22,500 nt of DNA from Nymphaea colorata (lineage: Eukaryota; Streptophyta; Magnoliopsida; Nymphaeales; Nymphaeaceae), in contig NW_022204861.1 of NCBI RefSeq assembly GCF_008831285.2, positions 7,501 through 30,000 on the forward strand, written 5' to 3'. A program made the translations under genes and the position numbers. Positions 1 to 9,591 of the stretch are shown here, one piece after another. Every line of letters starts with the position of its first letter. Within the stretch, counting starts at the first letter, position 1. The notes beneath the pieces are model-generated. The model saw only the letters and a list, made by a program, of their open reading frames with translations. It had not been told where the DNA came from and did not search any database.

Positions 1-260
1 TGGACCTTGCTGTAGTCCCTCTTGTGCCCGGTCTTCCGCTGCTTGCGGAAAGTGCTCGGAACACTAGGGATACACAAGGCGGATTCGTACTTCAAAAATA
101 CTTATGGTAGACCAAGTGATTTTCGCGTTAGCCCCTTTCACCCGGGAGCCGTCGCCCAAATCACATGTATGGGAGATCATTTGCATCAATCGGCTGCTGT
201 AGTCCCTCCTGTGCCCGGTCTTCCGCTGCTCGCGGACAGCGTCGGGAACAGTAGGGATAC
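1..260. repeat. Flanking DNA with a degenerate 187-bp-period tandem repeat
   Basis: Positions 9-73 and 196-260 are copies of the same 65-bp stretch (about 57 of 65 bases match by eye), 187 bp apart, both ending in GGGATAC. The 122 bp between has no second copy in view. This is what about 1.4 monomers of a tandem satellite would look like, but two copies cannot prove an array. No convincing gene is present. Element A is inserted right after position 260, so GATAC (256-260) should be its 5-bp target-site duplication; the partner copy lies beyond the right end of the window. Confidence 0.55.
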
Positions 261-308
261 TGTTAGGTCTCGTCCCGATTAGGCCAGAATTTCCTAACCA
301 AGACGCTC
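261..308 (-). repeat. Element A 3' LTR, terminal 48 bp (U5 end)
   Basis: This 48-bp piece begins TGTTAGGTCTCG and matches the start of the right-hand LTR at 20470-20517 base for base. It is cut off from the rest of its LTR (which resumes at 11260) by element B. On the minus strand it is the extreme 3' end of the LTR. Confidence 0.93.
304..308. repeat. Target-site duplication of element B (left copy, CGCTC)
   Basis: CGCTC immediately precedes the TG that opens element B at 309. The intact LTR at 20513-20517 has a single CGCTC at this place followed by CTACTG, which proves that the second copy at 11260-11264 arose by B insertion. Confidence 0.95.
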
Positions 309-604
309 TGTTAGGACCCCGAAACCCGGCCGAGCTAGAACAGTCGAACCTAGTTCCGAATCCTAAATCCAAGATCTCCTGAGGTGAGCCTAAATCAAAA
401 AAACCTAAACAAATTATACAAATGGACTACCCGGCCGGACAGGACCCCGGCGCAAACCCAGTAGGACGTGAATACAAGTGGGGGTAATTCCAAAAAACCT
501 AACTAAGTCAAACCTACTACAATAAACTACGAGGGGTGTGAGGCTTTACAATCGTTCGCGATACAAGATTGCACTCACAACTCACTCAGAACAAACCATG
601 CAAA

Positions 605-613
605 CCATTCAAA
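605..613. repeat. 9-bp unit CCATTCAAA, one copy in the 3' LTR
   Basis: The left LTR has one CCATTCAAA after CCATGCAAA, while the right LTR has two (7591-7608). This 9-bp step accounts for the whole length difference between the two LTRs of element B. Confidence 0.9.
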
Positions 614-1010
614 CCATCATCCTAGAGGCGTACAAACCACACCCAATTCCCTAGGAGGCTGGTCGACTCGTGGTCGTGTCTAGGCCAAGGGCCGTCGAGG
701 TACCACTTCAGTCAACAATGGCCGTAGCCAGGCTGAAAAGCAAATGCAATATTAAAACGCCCTGCCCGCGTGTCTATAGGGGGATGGGGGTTATACCTTC
801 CAAGCTGGGGCTTGGATATGATCAGCAAGGGCCACGAGGAGAATTCCAACCCTCGGGCAATACAGCAGCAAGAAGAGAAAGGGGCCGGCTGAAGATGGCA
901 GCGATGGACGTCAGCGCTAGGAAGTAGATTCGGCGCCGATGATCTTCACGATAGTCAGGAAAGGATGCCGGACAGCTGCTGGAACTGGCCCTCCTGGCCG
1001 TGCGCAAGGT

Positions 1011-1030
1011 GGTAGTAAGAGCTTACTACC
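1011..1030. repeat. Inverted repeat in element B 3' LTR
   Basis: Arms GGTAGTAAG and CTTACTACC (9 bp each) are separated by two bases, so a hairpin or cruciform is possible. No function is known. The same sequence is at 8006-8025. Confidence 0.6.
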
Positions 1031-1600
1031 GCTGGAAGGATCCCTTTGAGTGTGGGGAGAGCCTTCAAGAACTGGCGGGTTCAAGGAAGAACCCGGACAA
1101 ACCTAGACCTATCTAAGGCTCGGGTTGGGCTTGGCTGGATTGGGCTCTATAGGAGGTTCGGTCTAGTAAAGTGGTTTAAGGGTCGGGGTAGGCTTAGTCC
1201 GTGGGATTAGGTAAGGATTTGAGGTCGCCTAACTACAAGTGAGGCTAAGTGGGAAGGCTGCGGACAAGCGAGCCTAAGCTCGGGTCAGGGTCAATGAAGA
1301 CCGAGAGAGAGTTAGGGTCGACTAGAAGGTAGCTACTACTGGACCAAGTAGATGGGTCCGGGCGAGGTGGTCAATAGAGGCACTCGAGGTAAGCTCGAAT
1401 CATCTAGATTGGCTAGTGCGGAAGGAGGATAGGTGGCGGTGCAGATTCCCTAATTCTTCTAAGGCAAGAGGAGAGGTGACGGATTAGGACGAGGTCACAC
1501 AAAGAGGTTTTCCTAAGGGGGAAGATGGCGCGTGAGGCAAGCTAGAAGTTGGTTCGGGCTTGGCTGGTCTGGCCAAGAAGAAGCGCCGACTAAGCTAACC

Positions 1601-1680
1601 AAGGGGAAAGGTTCGGTCTAGAACCTTGGAGAACCTAGCTAAGGAGAAGAGTTCGGTCTAGAACTCAAGGAGACCTAACT
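1601..1680. repeat. Degenerate 40-bp tandem duplication in element B 3' LTR
   Basis: Units 1601-1640 and 1641-1680 share the core GTTCGGTCTAGAAC at 1611 and 1651. Both cores are partly palindromic. It lies in the long R-U5 part of the LTR and has no coding meaning that I can see. Confidence 0.7.
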
Positions 1681-2539
1681 ACAAGTGGGTCCGTCTAAGG
1701 CTGGCAGGGCTAGGTCAAGCTTGGGTTGTGACTAAGACTAGGTTTGGGTTCAGATGTGAGAAGGGTCGACTTGGACTAGGCTTAGGTTCAATTGTAGGAC
1801 GGTTGACTCGGATCAAGTCAAGACTCAAGAGAGAGAAAGTGGGTGCGGAAGGAAAGGGCGGCTTGGGTCTAGCCGTACGAAGTGGGTTTGGTCTTTGGCA
1901 AGTGTTGACTTGATTGCCTTTTGACCGTGGCTACTTTCCACAAATAAGGAAAGGAGGCTCGTGGCTGAGGGGAGTCCAGAAGATGACACGATGGGGTTAT
2001 AGCTACGAGGAAGTAATTCAAAAACGGGGGTGGTTTCCTAATCTAGTTAAGGCAAGGGCAACGATGGGAACAAGACAAGGGCTCGAGTGAGGGGGTTACC
2101 TAATGAAGATAGGTGAGGTGGCGCAAGCAGATTTCCTAACGGGCTGGGGATAGGGACCAGGTGGAGGTTACCTAAGGTGGCGCCAAGGGAGATCTTCTCA
2201 ATCAAGAGAATCGCTAAGAGGGATAGCGATAAGGAAAGGATGATCCAAAATTTCCTTAGAATAAGGAAAGAGGATCGCACGAGGAAGGGAGAGTGATTTG
2301 GGCTTGGGCCCACTTGAATCTCTCGTATCCTCACAAGGAAAGAAGATTAGGACATGTGGCGATGATAGGAGGAGAAGGTGGGATTCGGTTGTGGAAAGGG
2401 TGAGCTGTAGCAATCTACTTAGCTAGAAACAAGGGAAGGTGGAATCATGCGATATCTAGAAGATAAGGCAAGTGGCTACGATGGAAATAAAATTTAGATG
2501 GAAGGTCGACACAAAAGGGGAAGGCTCTTGGATGGACGA

Positions 2540-2596
2540 CACGTGGCACAACTAAGGGCTAGGATTAACACAACAAAAGAAAGAAGAAGACTTACC
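2540..2596 (-). promoter_or_regulatory. G-box and candidate 5' splice site in LTR leader (3' LTR copy)
   Basis: CACGTG at 2540-2545 lies in ACACGTGGC, an ABRE/G-box type core. About 50 bp to the right, the minus strand reads TTTTTG|GTAAGTC across 2596|2595, a good plant splice donor. A similar CACGTGGC-to-donor arrangement is in the LTR of element A (13327-13361). The functional copy for transcripts is the one in the 5' LTR (9535-9591). Splicing itself is inferred. Confidence 0.4.
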
Positions 2597-3764
2597 AAAA
2601 ATGAAGCCGACGGTCAAGGAAAGTGCGATGAAGCACCGGCGGCTAGGGTTGAAGGCCCTAGTGCGCTCCTCCAAGATTGACCAAAATACCCCCACAAGCT
2701 AGTTAGGAATTCGAATTCACTGGAGGGTAATTCTGTCCTTGTCGTCGGAAAACTCAGGGTGACCGGAAAGTATGCAGCGGTCACCGAAGCTAGGACTATT
2801 CCGGCCAAGGCTCAATCGTTGTTACGGAAACTCCGATTTTCACCAAAATGAACCGAAATGACTCCTTTTCTTTTGGCGATCACCTTGACAATGTTTTTCT
2901 GCCGTGATCACTCTCTAAACCACCATCTTTCACGTATTTTTCTTGCTGTTCTTGCTGGTGGAGTTCTTTGAAACCGAACTATATTTCTATACTCTTTTCA
3001 CCGCCGGTTCCTTGATTCTTCCAGATTTGCACCAAGAGATAAAAGATCGGATCTAGGCCTCGTAAGAGAGATTCTAAGGGTGGTTTTTCTGCTGGAATTC
3101 CAGAACTAACTCACGGGTTTGGCACCGTGAACCAGTCTTAGAACGAACTAGAAAATCACCTCTAGAATGCTCCCAACGAACAACCTATTTCCAACAAGAA
3201 ATCCCAAAGTACTAACCTCGCTTTTAGTCCTTTTTGAAGATGAACGTTGTTCGTCCTTCTTCAATCATCCCGGTGATGGATCAGCCTCTCAACCTTCTGG
3301 TTTTTTGGAAGGAAGGTACCGAATCCACTAGCATGCCGTGGGGAGTATTCGTGGTCTAAGGAGCCGCGCCTTCGCCGGAGCTACTTCGTGGTTCTTAGCC
3401 TTAAGCCGTCGGTCGATAGGAAGGAGGAAGACCAGAAAACAAAGGTGGGAAAGAAGAGGGACCTTCGGATGACCAGATGGAGGAAGCAATGTCGACTCAC
3501 CTAGGAGACGACAAAGAGAAGAAAAGCGTCACAAAGAAAATGACAAAGGACCGAGATTTACCTTGAGGACGAGTAGGAAAACGCCATGGGGCAAGGAGAC
3601 GTCAAGAAGGAAGAAGAGATTCAAAGGCAACGAGAGAGACCACCGCGGGAGAGAGGTGAGCCAGAAAAGACGAGAGAGACAAAGGGCCTTGCGCCCAACA
3701 CCACCAATCAACACATTCTCTTTCTTCAATATTCAATAGCATAATTTTTACAAAGGAGCGAAGA

Positions 3765-3772
3765 CTTATATA
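3765..3772 (-). promoter_or_regulatory. TATA box of element B 3' LTR
   Basis: The minus strand reads GTATATAAGTC here. This is the 3' LTR copy; it could fire into flanking DNA. Its position sets U3 at about 490 bp. Confidence 0.6.
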
Positions 3773-4047
3773 CTACTCTAAGTGACTCGGTTCACAATCC
3801 GAACCGGTTCTTTACACGATTCAAATCTAATACTAAAGAAATCTAAATCTGAATTAAAGTGGGCGCTACCCGTCCAAAGAATTGTAAACCCACGGATCTA
3901 GGATCCGTTTTCTCTTGGGCGCATGGATGAGCTTGGGTAGGCTCATCCCGATTTGCCTAGGTTCCGCCTAGGCTTACTTCGTTTGATCTAGGTTCTAGTA
4001 CTCCATATAGGTTCAGACCACTCTAGTCGGTTGAGTCCCAACTTGGA

Positions 4048-6687
4048 TCATGACCGCTTCTGAGGTTCGACCTTGTATCTCTTGCACTTGGCCGTTGTTG
4101 CTCCGCCCGCTCCGCCCTCTGCAATAACTCCAAGTTGCTTTTTATCCTCGTGAGACGATCTTTCTAGGCTGGTCAAGTCATTTCCAGCCTCCACGAGCCT
4201 TGCTGGACCTACTTTGGTCCCGGGTTTGGTCCTAACGGACCTAGTGGAAATTTGGCTCGTAACAGATCCACCCTCCTTAAAATGAGCTTGTCCCCAAGCT
4301 CTTGCCACACATTCTTCCGGATGGGTCTGTTCTCCACTTGCTACCCCTTTACGTTTTTCTGGTCCATAATCCCTGGGTAGTGTTCTTAAGGAATTCCTTA
4401 GGTCTAAGAAACACCTTCTTGGGCCTCTTGAATAAACTTGAGTGTAGGCCCTAGCTGAACTGCTCTCCACTTTTGATTGCAATTGCCTTGGACCGTAGTC
4501 TCTTGGTAACTGCCCAATAAAAAGCTTATGCTGCCCTTGCAGCGCTCTGCCCGTAGATGGTGTACGCAGCATCGTGTTGTTCTCAATTGATTTCTTGCCT
4601 TTATTCAAGGCCCACTGCGCTTCTGCTGCAATTATCTTCCTTGGGCTATGTCCGTGAGTTATATGGGAGTTGTTGGAATCCCTTAGCTCACGACTACAGT
4701 TGGGAGAGTCTGGGAACTGATAGGCTCTCCAACGCTCTGGGTAAAGTTTTTCAGTGCAGTGTCCCAGAGTTGGTGTTTGTTGTTTGTTGTGGCCACCCTC
4801 CTTAGGATGAAGCTGTCGTTGGGATTTATCTAAGGTGGCCAGCGAATACCTCTTACTTTCGTTTGGCATTTCTTGCGCGGTGAGGGTTTCTTGATCTACC
4901 TTGCTTGGTTGTTGTTCCCATTTTAGCTCCTTGGGGTAGATCCTAGTTTTTCCATGGTAATCCTCCGAACTGCTTATGCTGTCATTTTCAGGTTCCGGGA
5001 GGATTCCTTGGGACGTAGCCAAGATTTCATCTTCTAACAAACCTCGGACGATGAATGACTTGGTTCTTTGTCCAAGTTCGGGTTTGTCAGGGCCCTTTTG
5101 ACGAGTAGTGGTAACCATCCTTGGTTTATTTTGAGTCACTCCACAAGCTTGGCCTTCTTGCGGTTTACGTATTACTCTCGCCTTTTCTTCCTTTTCCCAA
5201 AGGGCTGTATTCTTGCTTTGGGCAACTTGAATCTGAAAGTCTGGACCCACGAGTTCTTGGGTCACTATCTTTTGAAGTTCTCTTGTTGCCCAACTTTTGT
5301 GTGTCTTTTCGAGAGTTAGGTCCATACCACCCTCCTTAGGTTGAATCTTAGCCGTAAGAACATCAAGGGTGGGTTCTGGTTCTTCGTTGGTAGAACTCTC
5401 TTTCGGTTTGATAACCATGTGCCCTCCTGAGCTTTGACATAAGCTTTCAATTTCTTCAAGGATTTCTCGTTCTGTCCATGACTCTGTTGTCTGCTCAGGT
5501 AATGGGAGTAGACTTTTATTACCGCCCCTCTCTTGGAATGCTTCATGGGGCTTGTCATTCATTCCCCTATCCAAAGTTGCATGGGATTCGAATATAGTAT
5601 TTTTCTTGTTGGCTTTTTCGAAATCTTCTGCATTAAACTGCTGAACACTGGGTACTGGCGGTTTCATAGAATAAAACTGCCTATATATTTTGGCAACGCC
5701 TGTACGCCGTGGCTGGGGAAACGATCCTGACTTCTTTGGCATATCCTCCTTGCTAAGTTTGTCTAGCTTTTCCGTGGCTGGAGGAGTAGCAAGTAATCCC
5801 TTTTGATCCTTTACTGAGATTGGTCCAGCTGTAACCTCAAACTCAGTTTTTTCTTGTTGTTTCTTGCTCGGTATGCCATAAGGGAAATACTCAGTAGCCG
5901 GTCCTAATATACCTGTCCTCTCCTTGGGAAACGTTAACAAGCTTTTCGTGGGAGAGGAAAGATTAGGGGTCCGTAGTATCCCTTTCTTAGTAACGACAAC
6001 TTTTGTGTCATTCAAAGATTTTACATTATCGACTTTGGCACCACTTTGGACCGACAATTCAGGTTCCTCATCACTTGATGACTCTGCACTATCGCTTTCT
6101 GATGAGGTTTCTTTATCGCTGTCGTCACTACTCTCTGTGTCCGACTCTGTAGCAAGTTCAGACCGCCTATTATCGTTGGCTATTTCCTTATTTCTAATCG
6201 CCTCTCTGTGATCCATCCTTTCAAGCATCGAGTTCATCTTTTTGAGCACTTCGTCCCACGTAAGAGACCTTGTGCTTTGGTCATCTTGCTCATCTTCATC
6301 GTTAGACTCCCGATGATGTTCTTTTTGCTCCTCGGTCACAGGCGTGAGTCTTTCTTCTAACACGAAGCGAAGACTCGAGATACCAACTTCGATAACATCT
6401 CCATGGTAGATTGGCGCCCAAACTTGATATTTCACTTCGTATCCAGCTACACTAAGTCTACTCGGGTAAGTGGTTTTGGTGACCCACACTTCTTGGTTAT
6501 CCTTATTTATGGCTAACTCAAAACGACGCCCTTGTAAGCTGAGGTGTCGGATCCTCAAGTTGCAATCGGGGTTACTGCCTACTTGGATATAAGTCCACTT
6601 TGGGCCTTGGTCCCAAGTACGTCCGTGGATCAACGTATCTTCCCGAATGCAAACGCCATTCTCATAGGTGCAAAGGATTAAGTCCAT
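4048..6687 (-). CDS. FHA-domain protein of element B, 879 aa, function unknown
   Basis: I take the ATG at 6687: the frame stays open about 35 bases further upstream, to a TAG, but with no earlier ATG (a GTG lies at 6708). Residues about 23-110 look like a forkhead-associated (FHA) fold: the strand patterns VGSNPDCNLRIRHLSL, then EVWVTK, a VAGYEV turn, HGDVIEVG and LRFVLEE. The usual GR and SxxH phosphothreonine contacts are altered (GS; S kept, H replaced by R), so phosphopeptide binding is uncertain. A helical segment follows at about 144-172, then an acidic Ser/Asp/Glu run at about 179-209. The rest is basic and polar with no family I recognise. It contains KEGG motifs at about 451, 629 and 804, LPRDYGP twice (about 727 and 770), SWxxRE twice (about 403 and 465) and several KG(I/L)L-type motifs. 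From residue 808 on it is encoded inside the 3' LTR. There is no transmembrane segment, no zinc knuckle and no protease or RT motif. It occupies the place of gag-pol in the element. Confidence 0.85.
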   Translation of the reverse strand: MDLILCTYENGVCIREDTLIHGRTWDQGPKWTYIQVGSNPDCNLRIRHLSLQGRRFELAINKDNQEVWVTKTTYPSRLSVAGYEVKYQVWAPIYHGDVIEVGISSLRFVLEERLTPVTEEQKEHHRESNDEDEQDDQSTRSLTWDEVLKKMNSMLERMDHREAIRNKEIANDNRRSELATESDTESSDDSDKETSSESDSAESSSDEEPELSVQSGAKVDNVKSLNDTKVVVTKKGILRTPNLSSPTKSLLTFPKERTGILGPATEYFPYGIPSKKQQEKTEFEVTAGPISVKDQKGLLATPPATEKLDKLSKEDMPKKSGSFPQPRRTGVAKIYRQFYSMKPPVPSVQQFNAEDFEKANKKNTIFESHATLDRGMNDKPHEAFQERGGNKSLLPLPEQTTESWTEREILEEIESLCQSSGGHMVIKPKESSTNEEPEPTLDVLTAKIQPKEGGMDLTLEKTHKSWATRELQKIVTQELVGPDFQIQVAQSKNTALWEKEEKARVIRKPQEGQACGVTQNKPRMVTTTRQKGPDKPELGQRTKSFIVRGLLEDEILATSQGILPEPENDSISSSEDYHGKTRIYPKELKWEQQPSKVDQETLTAQEMPNESKRYSLATLDKSQRQLHPKEGGHNKQQTPTLGHCTEKLYPERWRAYQFPDSPNCSRELRDSNNSHITHGHSPRKIIAAEAQWALNKGKKSIENNTMLRTPSTGRALQGQHKLFIGQLPRDYGPRQLQSKVESSSARAYTQVYSRGPRRCFLDLRNSLRTLPRDYGPEKRKGVASGEQTHPEECVARAWGQAHFKEGGSVTSQISTRSVRTKPGTKVGPARLVEAGNDLTSLERSSHEDKKQLGVIAEGGAGGATTAKCKRYKVEPQKRS
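4265..4279 (-). other. Polypurine tract of element B
   Basis: The minus strand reads TAAGGAGGGTGGATC directly before the TGTTACG start of the 3' LTR. It is the expected plus-strand primer. It is translated in the FHA ORF as part of (K)EGGS, so it is both a cis signal and coding sequence. Confidence 0.9.
4793..4806 (-). repeat. Internal copy of the polypurine motif (1)
   Basis: CCACCCTCCTTAGG repeats the core of the true polypurine tract (CCACCCTCCTTA at 4268-4279), 525 bp upstream in the ORF. It encodes PKEGG. Confidence 0.75.
5327..5340 (-). repeat. Internal copy of the polypurine motif (2)
   Basis: The same 14 bases as at 4793-4806, another 534 bp upstream, in the same reading frame and again encoding PKEGG. 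The following bases are also alike (TTGAA versus ATGAA). Confidence 0.75.
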
Positions 6688-7279
6688 TTCTGCTCTACCA
6701 GACGGCACCTTAATTCGTCTTCTACTCTACCAAGCAATGCTGAAGCAAAACACACCAAGAACGCCTAATTCTGCCAAGCAACCTAACTGCTGTAATAAGC
6801 ACGCTGAAAACAACTAGTGTACTGACTTCTGACTGTTCCCTTCAAACTTGGTCAGTAGCAAGATAAAATAGTTACCAAGCTACTCATCAAATTTGAGCTG
6901 AATCCGACTTCAGGAAGCCTCTGGACCAACACAAAATTTCCGCAGGACTGCTACCCGGACAGGTTCTGTCCGAACAGGCTGTTCTGTCAAAAACAGGTTC
7001 AAAACTAATATCTCCGGGCCGAATCACCTCGGGTGGTATAAACAACTTTTGTAGAGTGTATAAATACGAATCCGTCCACCAAATTTCAGGCCAATCCGAC
7101 TTCTTTTTCCCCCTGAACTCGCCGATATACTGCCGCAGACTGTCACAGTCCAGAAACCCGAAAACACTGTCTAACTCTTAAAAACGGAAATGCTGAAAAT
7201 AGAATCTGTCTTCTACTGCCAGTTGACGCCGAATCTTCAAGGCCAAGTGCAAGTAGAGTCCAGATTTTCACCTCAAGAC
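6688..7279 (-). other. Element B leader between primer-binding site and ORF
   Basis: About 590 bp without a supportable gene. On the minus strand, two pyrimidine-rich stretches ending in CAG lie close to the ORF; the nearer is TTTTGCTTCAG, ending at 6740, and is a plausible splice acceptor for a leader intron. No other structure was found. Confidence 0.5.
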
Positions 7280-7292
7280 GGCTCTGATACCA
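7280..7292 (-). other. Primer-binding site of element B (initiator tRNA-Met)
   Basis: The minus strand reads TGGTATCAGAGCC, complementary to the 3' end of plant initiator tRNA-Met, two bases from the LTR end at 7295. It primes minus-strand DNA synthesis. It is the same 13 bases, with the same spacing, as in element A. Confidence 0.95.
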
Positions 7293-7590
7293 ATTGTTAG
7301 GACCCCGAAACCCGGCCGAGCTAGAACAGTCGAACCTAGTTCCGAATCCTAAATCCAAGATCTCCTGAGGTGAGCCTAAATCAAAAAAACCTAAACAAAT
7401 TATACAAATGGACTACCCGGCCGGACAGGACCCCGGCGCAAACCCAGTAGGACGTGAATACAAGTGGGGGTAATTCCAAAAAGCCTAACTAAGTCAAACC
7501 TACTACAATAAACTACGAGGGGTGTGAGGCTTTACAATCGTTCGCGATACAAGATTGCACTCACAACTCACTCAGAACAAACCATGCAAA

Positions 7591-7608
7591 CCATTCAAAC
7601 CATTCAAA
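7591..7608. repeat. 9-bp unit CCATTCAAA, two copies in the 5' LTR
   Basis: Direct tandem copies at 7591-7599 and 7600-7608. The left LTR has one. Slippage in one LTR after insertion, or during reverse transcription, would explain this. Confidence 0.9.
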
Positions 7609-8005
7609 CCATCATCCTAGAGGCGTACAAACCACACCCAATTCCCTAGGAGGCTGGTCGACTCGTGGTCGTGTCTAGGCCAAGGGCCGTCGAGGTACCA
7701 CTTCAGTCAACAATGGCCGTAGCCAGGCTGAAAAGCAAATGCAATATTAAAACGCCCTGCCCGCGTGTCTATAGGGGGATGGGGGTTATACCTTCCAAGC
7801 TGGGGCTTGGATATGATCAGCAAGGGCCACGAGGAGAATTCCAACCCTCGGGCAATACAGCAGCAAGAAGAGAAAGGGGCCGGCTGAAGATGGCAGCGAT
7901 GGACGTCAGCGCTAGGAAGTAGATTCGGCGCCGATGATCTTCACGATAGTCAGGAAAGGATGCCGGACAGCTGCTGGAACTGGCCCTCCTGGCCGTGCGC
8001 AAGGT

Positions 8006-8025
8006 GGTAGTAAGAGCTTACTACC
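8006..8025. repeat. Inverted repeat in element B 5' LTR
   Basis: Second copy of the GGTAGTAAG / CTTACTACC hairpin at 1011-1030. Confidence 0.6.
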
Positions 8026-8595
8026 GCTGGAAGGATCCCTTTGAGTGTGGGGAGAGCCTTCAAGAACTGGCGGGTTCAAGGAAGAACCCGGACAAACCTA
8101 GACCTATCTAAGGCTCGGGTTGGGCTTGGCTGGATTGGGCTCTATAGGAGGTTCGGTCTAGTAAAGTGGTTTAAGGGTCGGGGTAGGCTTAGTCCGTGGG
8201 ATTAGGTAAGGATTTGAGGTCGCCTAACTACAAGTGAGGCTAAGTGGGAAGGCTGCGGACAAGCGAGCCTAAGCTCGGGTCAGGGTCAATGAAGACCGAG
8301 AGAGAGTTAGGGTCGACTAGAAGGTAGCTACTACTGGACCAAGTAGATGGGTCCGGGCGAGGTGGTCAATAGAGGCACTCGAGGTAAGCTCGAATCATCT
8401 AGATTGGCTAGTGCGGAAGGAGGATAGGTGGCGGTGCAGATTCCCTAATTCTTCTAAGGCAAGAGGAGAGGTGACGGATTAGGACGAGGTCACACAAAGA
8501 GGTTTTCCTAAGGGGGAAGATGGCGCGTGAGGCAAGCTAGAAGTTGGTTCGGGCTTGGCTGGTCTGGCCAAGAAGAAGCGCCGACTAAGCTAACC

Positions 8596-8675
8596 AAGGG
8601 GAAAGGTTCGGTCTAGAACCTTGGAGAACCTAGCTAAGGAGAAGAGTTCGGTCTAGAACTCAAGGAGACCTAACT
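8596..8675. repeat. Degenerate 40-bp tandem duplication in element B 5' LTR
   Basis: Second copy of the pair at 1601-1680, with the same GTTCGGTCTAGAAC cores. Confidence 0.7.
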
Positions 8676-9534
8676 ACAAGTGGGTCCGTCTAAGGCTGGC
8701 AGGGCTAGGTCAAGCTTGGGTTGTGACTAAGACTAGGTTTGGGTTCAGATGTGAGAAGGGTCGACTTGGACTAGGCTTAGGTTCAATTGTAGGACGGTTG
8801 ACTCGGATCAAGTCAAGACTCAAGAGAGAGAAAGTGGGTGCGGAAGGAAAGGGCGGCTTGGGTCTAGCCGTACGAAGTGGGTTTGGTCTTTGGCAAGTGT
8901 TGACTTGATTGCCTTTTGACCGTGGCTACTTTCCACAAATAAGGAAAGGAGGCTCGTGGCTGAGGGGAGTCCAGAAGATGACACGATGGGGTTATAGCTA
9001 CGAGGAAGTAATTCAAAAACGGGGGTGGTTTCCTAATCTAGTTAAGGCAAGGGCAACGATGGGAACAAGACAAGGGCTCGAGTGAGGGGGTTACCTAATG
9101 AAGATAGGTGAGGTGGCGCAAGCAGATTTCCTAACGGGCTGGGGATAGGGACCAGGTGGAGGTTACCTAAGGTGGCGCCAAGGGAGATCTTCTCAATCAA
9201 GAGAATCGCTAAGAGGGATAGCGATAAGGAAAGGATGATCCAAAATTTCCTTAGAATAAGGAAAGAGGATCGCACGAGGAAGGGAGAGTGATTTGGGCTT
9301 GGGCCCACTTGAATCTCTCGTATCCTCACAAGGAAAGAAGATTAGGACATGTGGCGATGATAGGAGGAGAAGGTGGGATTCGGTTGTGGAAAGGGTGAGC
9401 TGTAGCAATCTACTTAGCTAGAAACAAGGGAAGGTGGAATCATGCGATATCTAGAAGATAAGGCAAGTGGCTACGATGGAAATAAAATTTAGATGGAAGG
9501 TCGACACAAAAGGGGAAGGCTCTTGGATGGACGA

Positions 9535-9591
9535 CACGTGGCACAACTAAGGGCTAGGATTAACACAACAAAAGAAAGAAGAAGACTTACC
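9535..9591 (-). promoter_or_regulatory. G-box and candidate 5' splice site in element B leader
   Basis: CACGTG at 9535-9540. The minus strand reads TTTTTG|GTAAGTC across 9591|9590, roughly 1.1 kb after the TATA box. Joined to the acceptor at 6740 this would remove about 2.85 kb of leader, including the primer-binding site, and so give a translatable RNA distinct from the genomic RNA. A second donor-like site (AAG|GTAAAT) lies nearer the TATA box, around 10552. This is inferred from motifs only. Confidence 0.4.

Larger units (their letters stand above)
309..4264 (-). repeat. Element B 3' LTR (3956 bp)
   Basis: It begins TGTTAGG and ends CGTAACA. It is nearly identical to 7295-11259: it lacks one 9-bp unit (see 605-613), and I found only two base differences, A497 versus G7483 and T3999 versus G10994. 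On the minus strand U3 is about 4264-3773 and R plus U5 is about 3.4 kb. U3 holds the last 71 codons of the FHA ORF. The plus strand between about 1700 and 2700 is very purine-rich, so the transcribed strand is pyrimidine-rich there. Short ORFs in this LTR are duplicated in the other copy and show no recognisable protein. Confidence 0.95.

Noticed and set aside
670-927. 85-codon plus-strand ORF in the element B LTR, repeated at 7665-7922
   Set aside because: The exact duplication is due to the LTR pair; it is antisense to the transcript and has no recognisable domain.
4048-6687. Envelope-like or movement-protein origin for the element B ORF
   Set aside because: No signal peptide, no membrane segment and no such family pattern is visible; the N-terminal pattern is much closer to an FHA fold.
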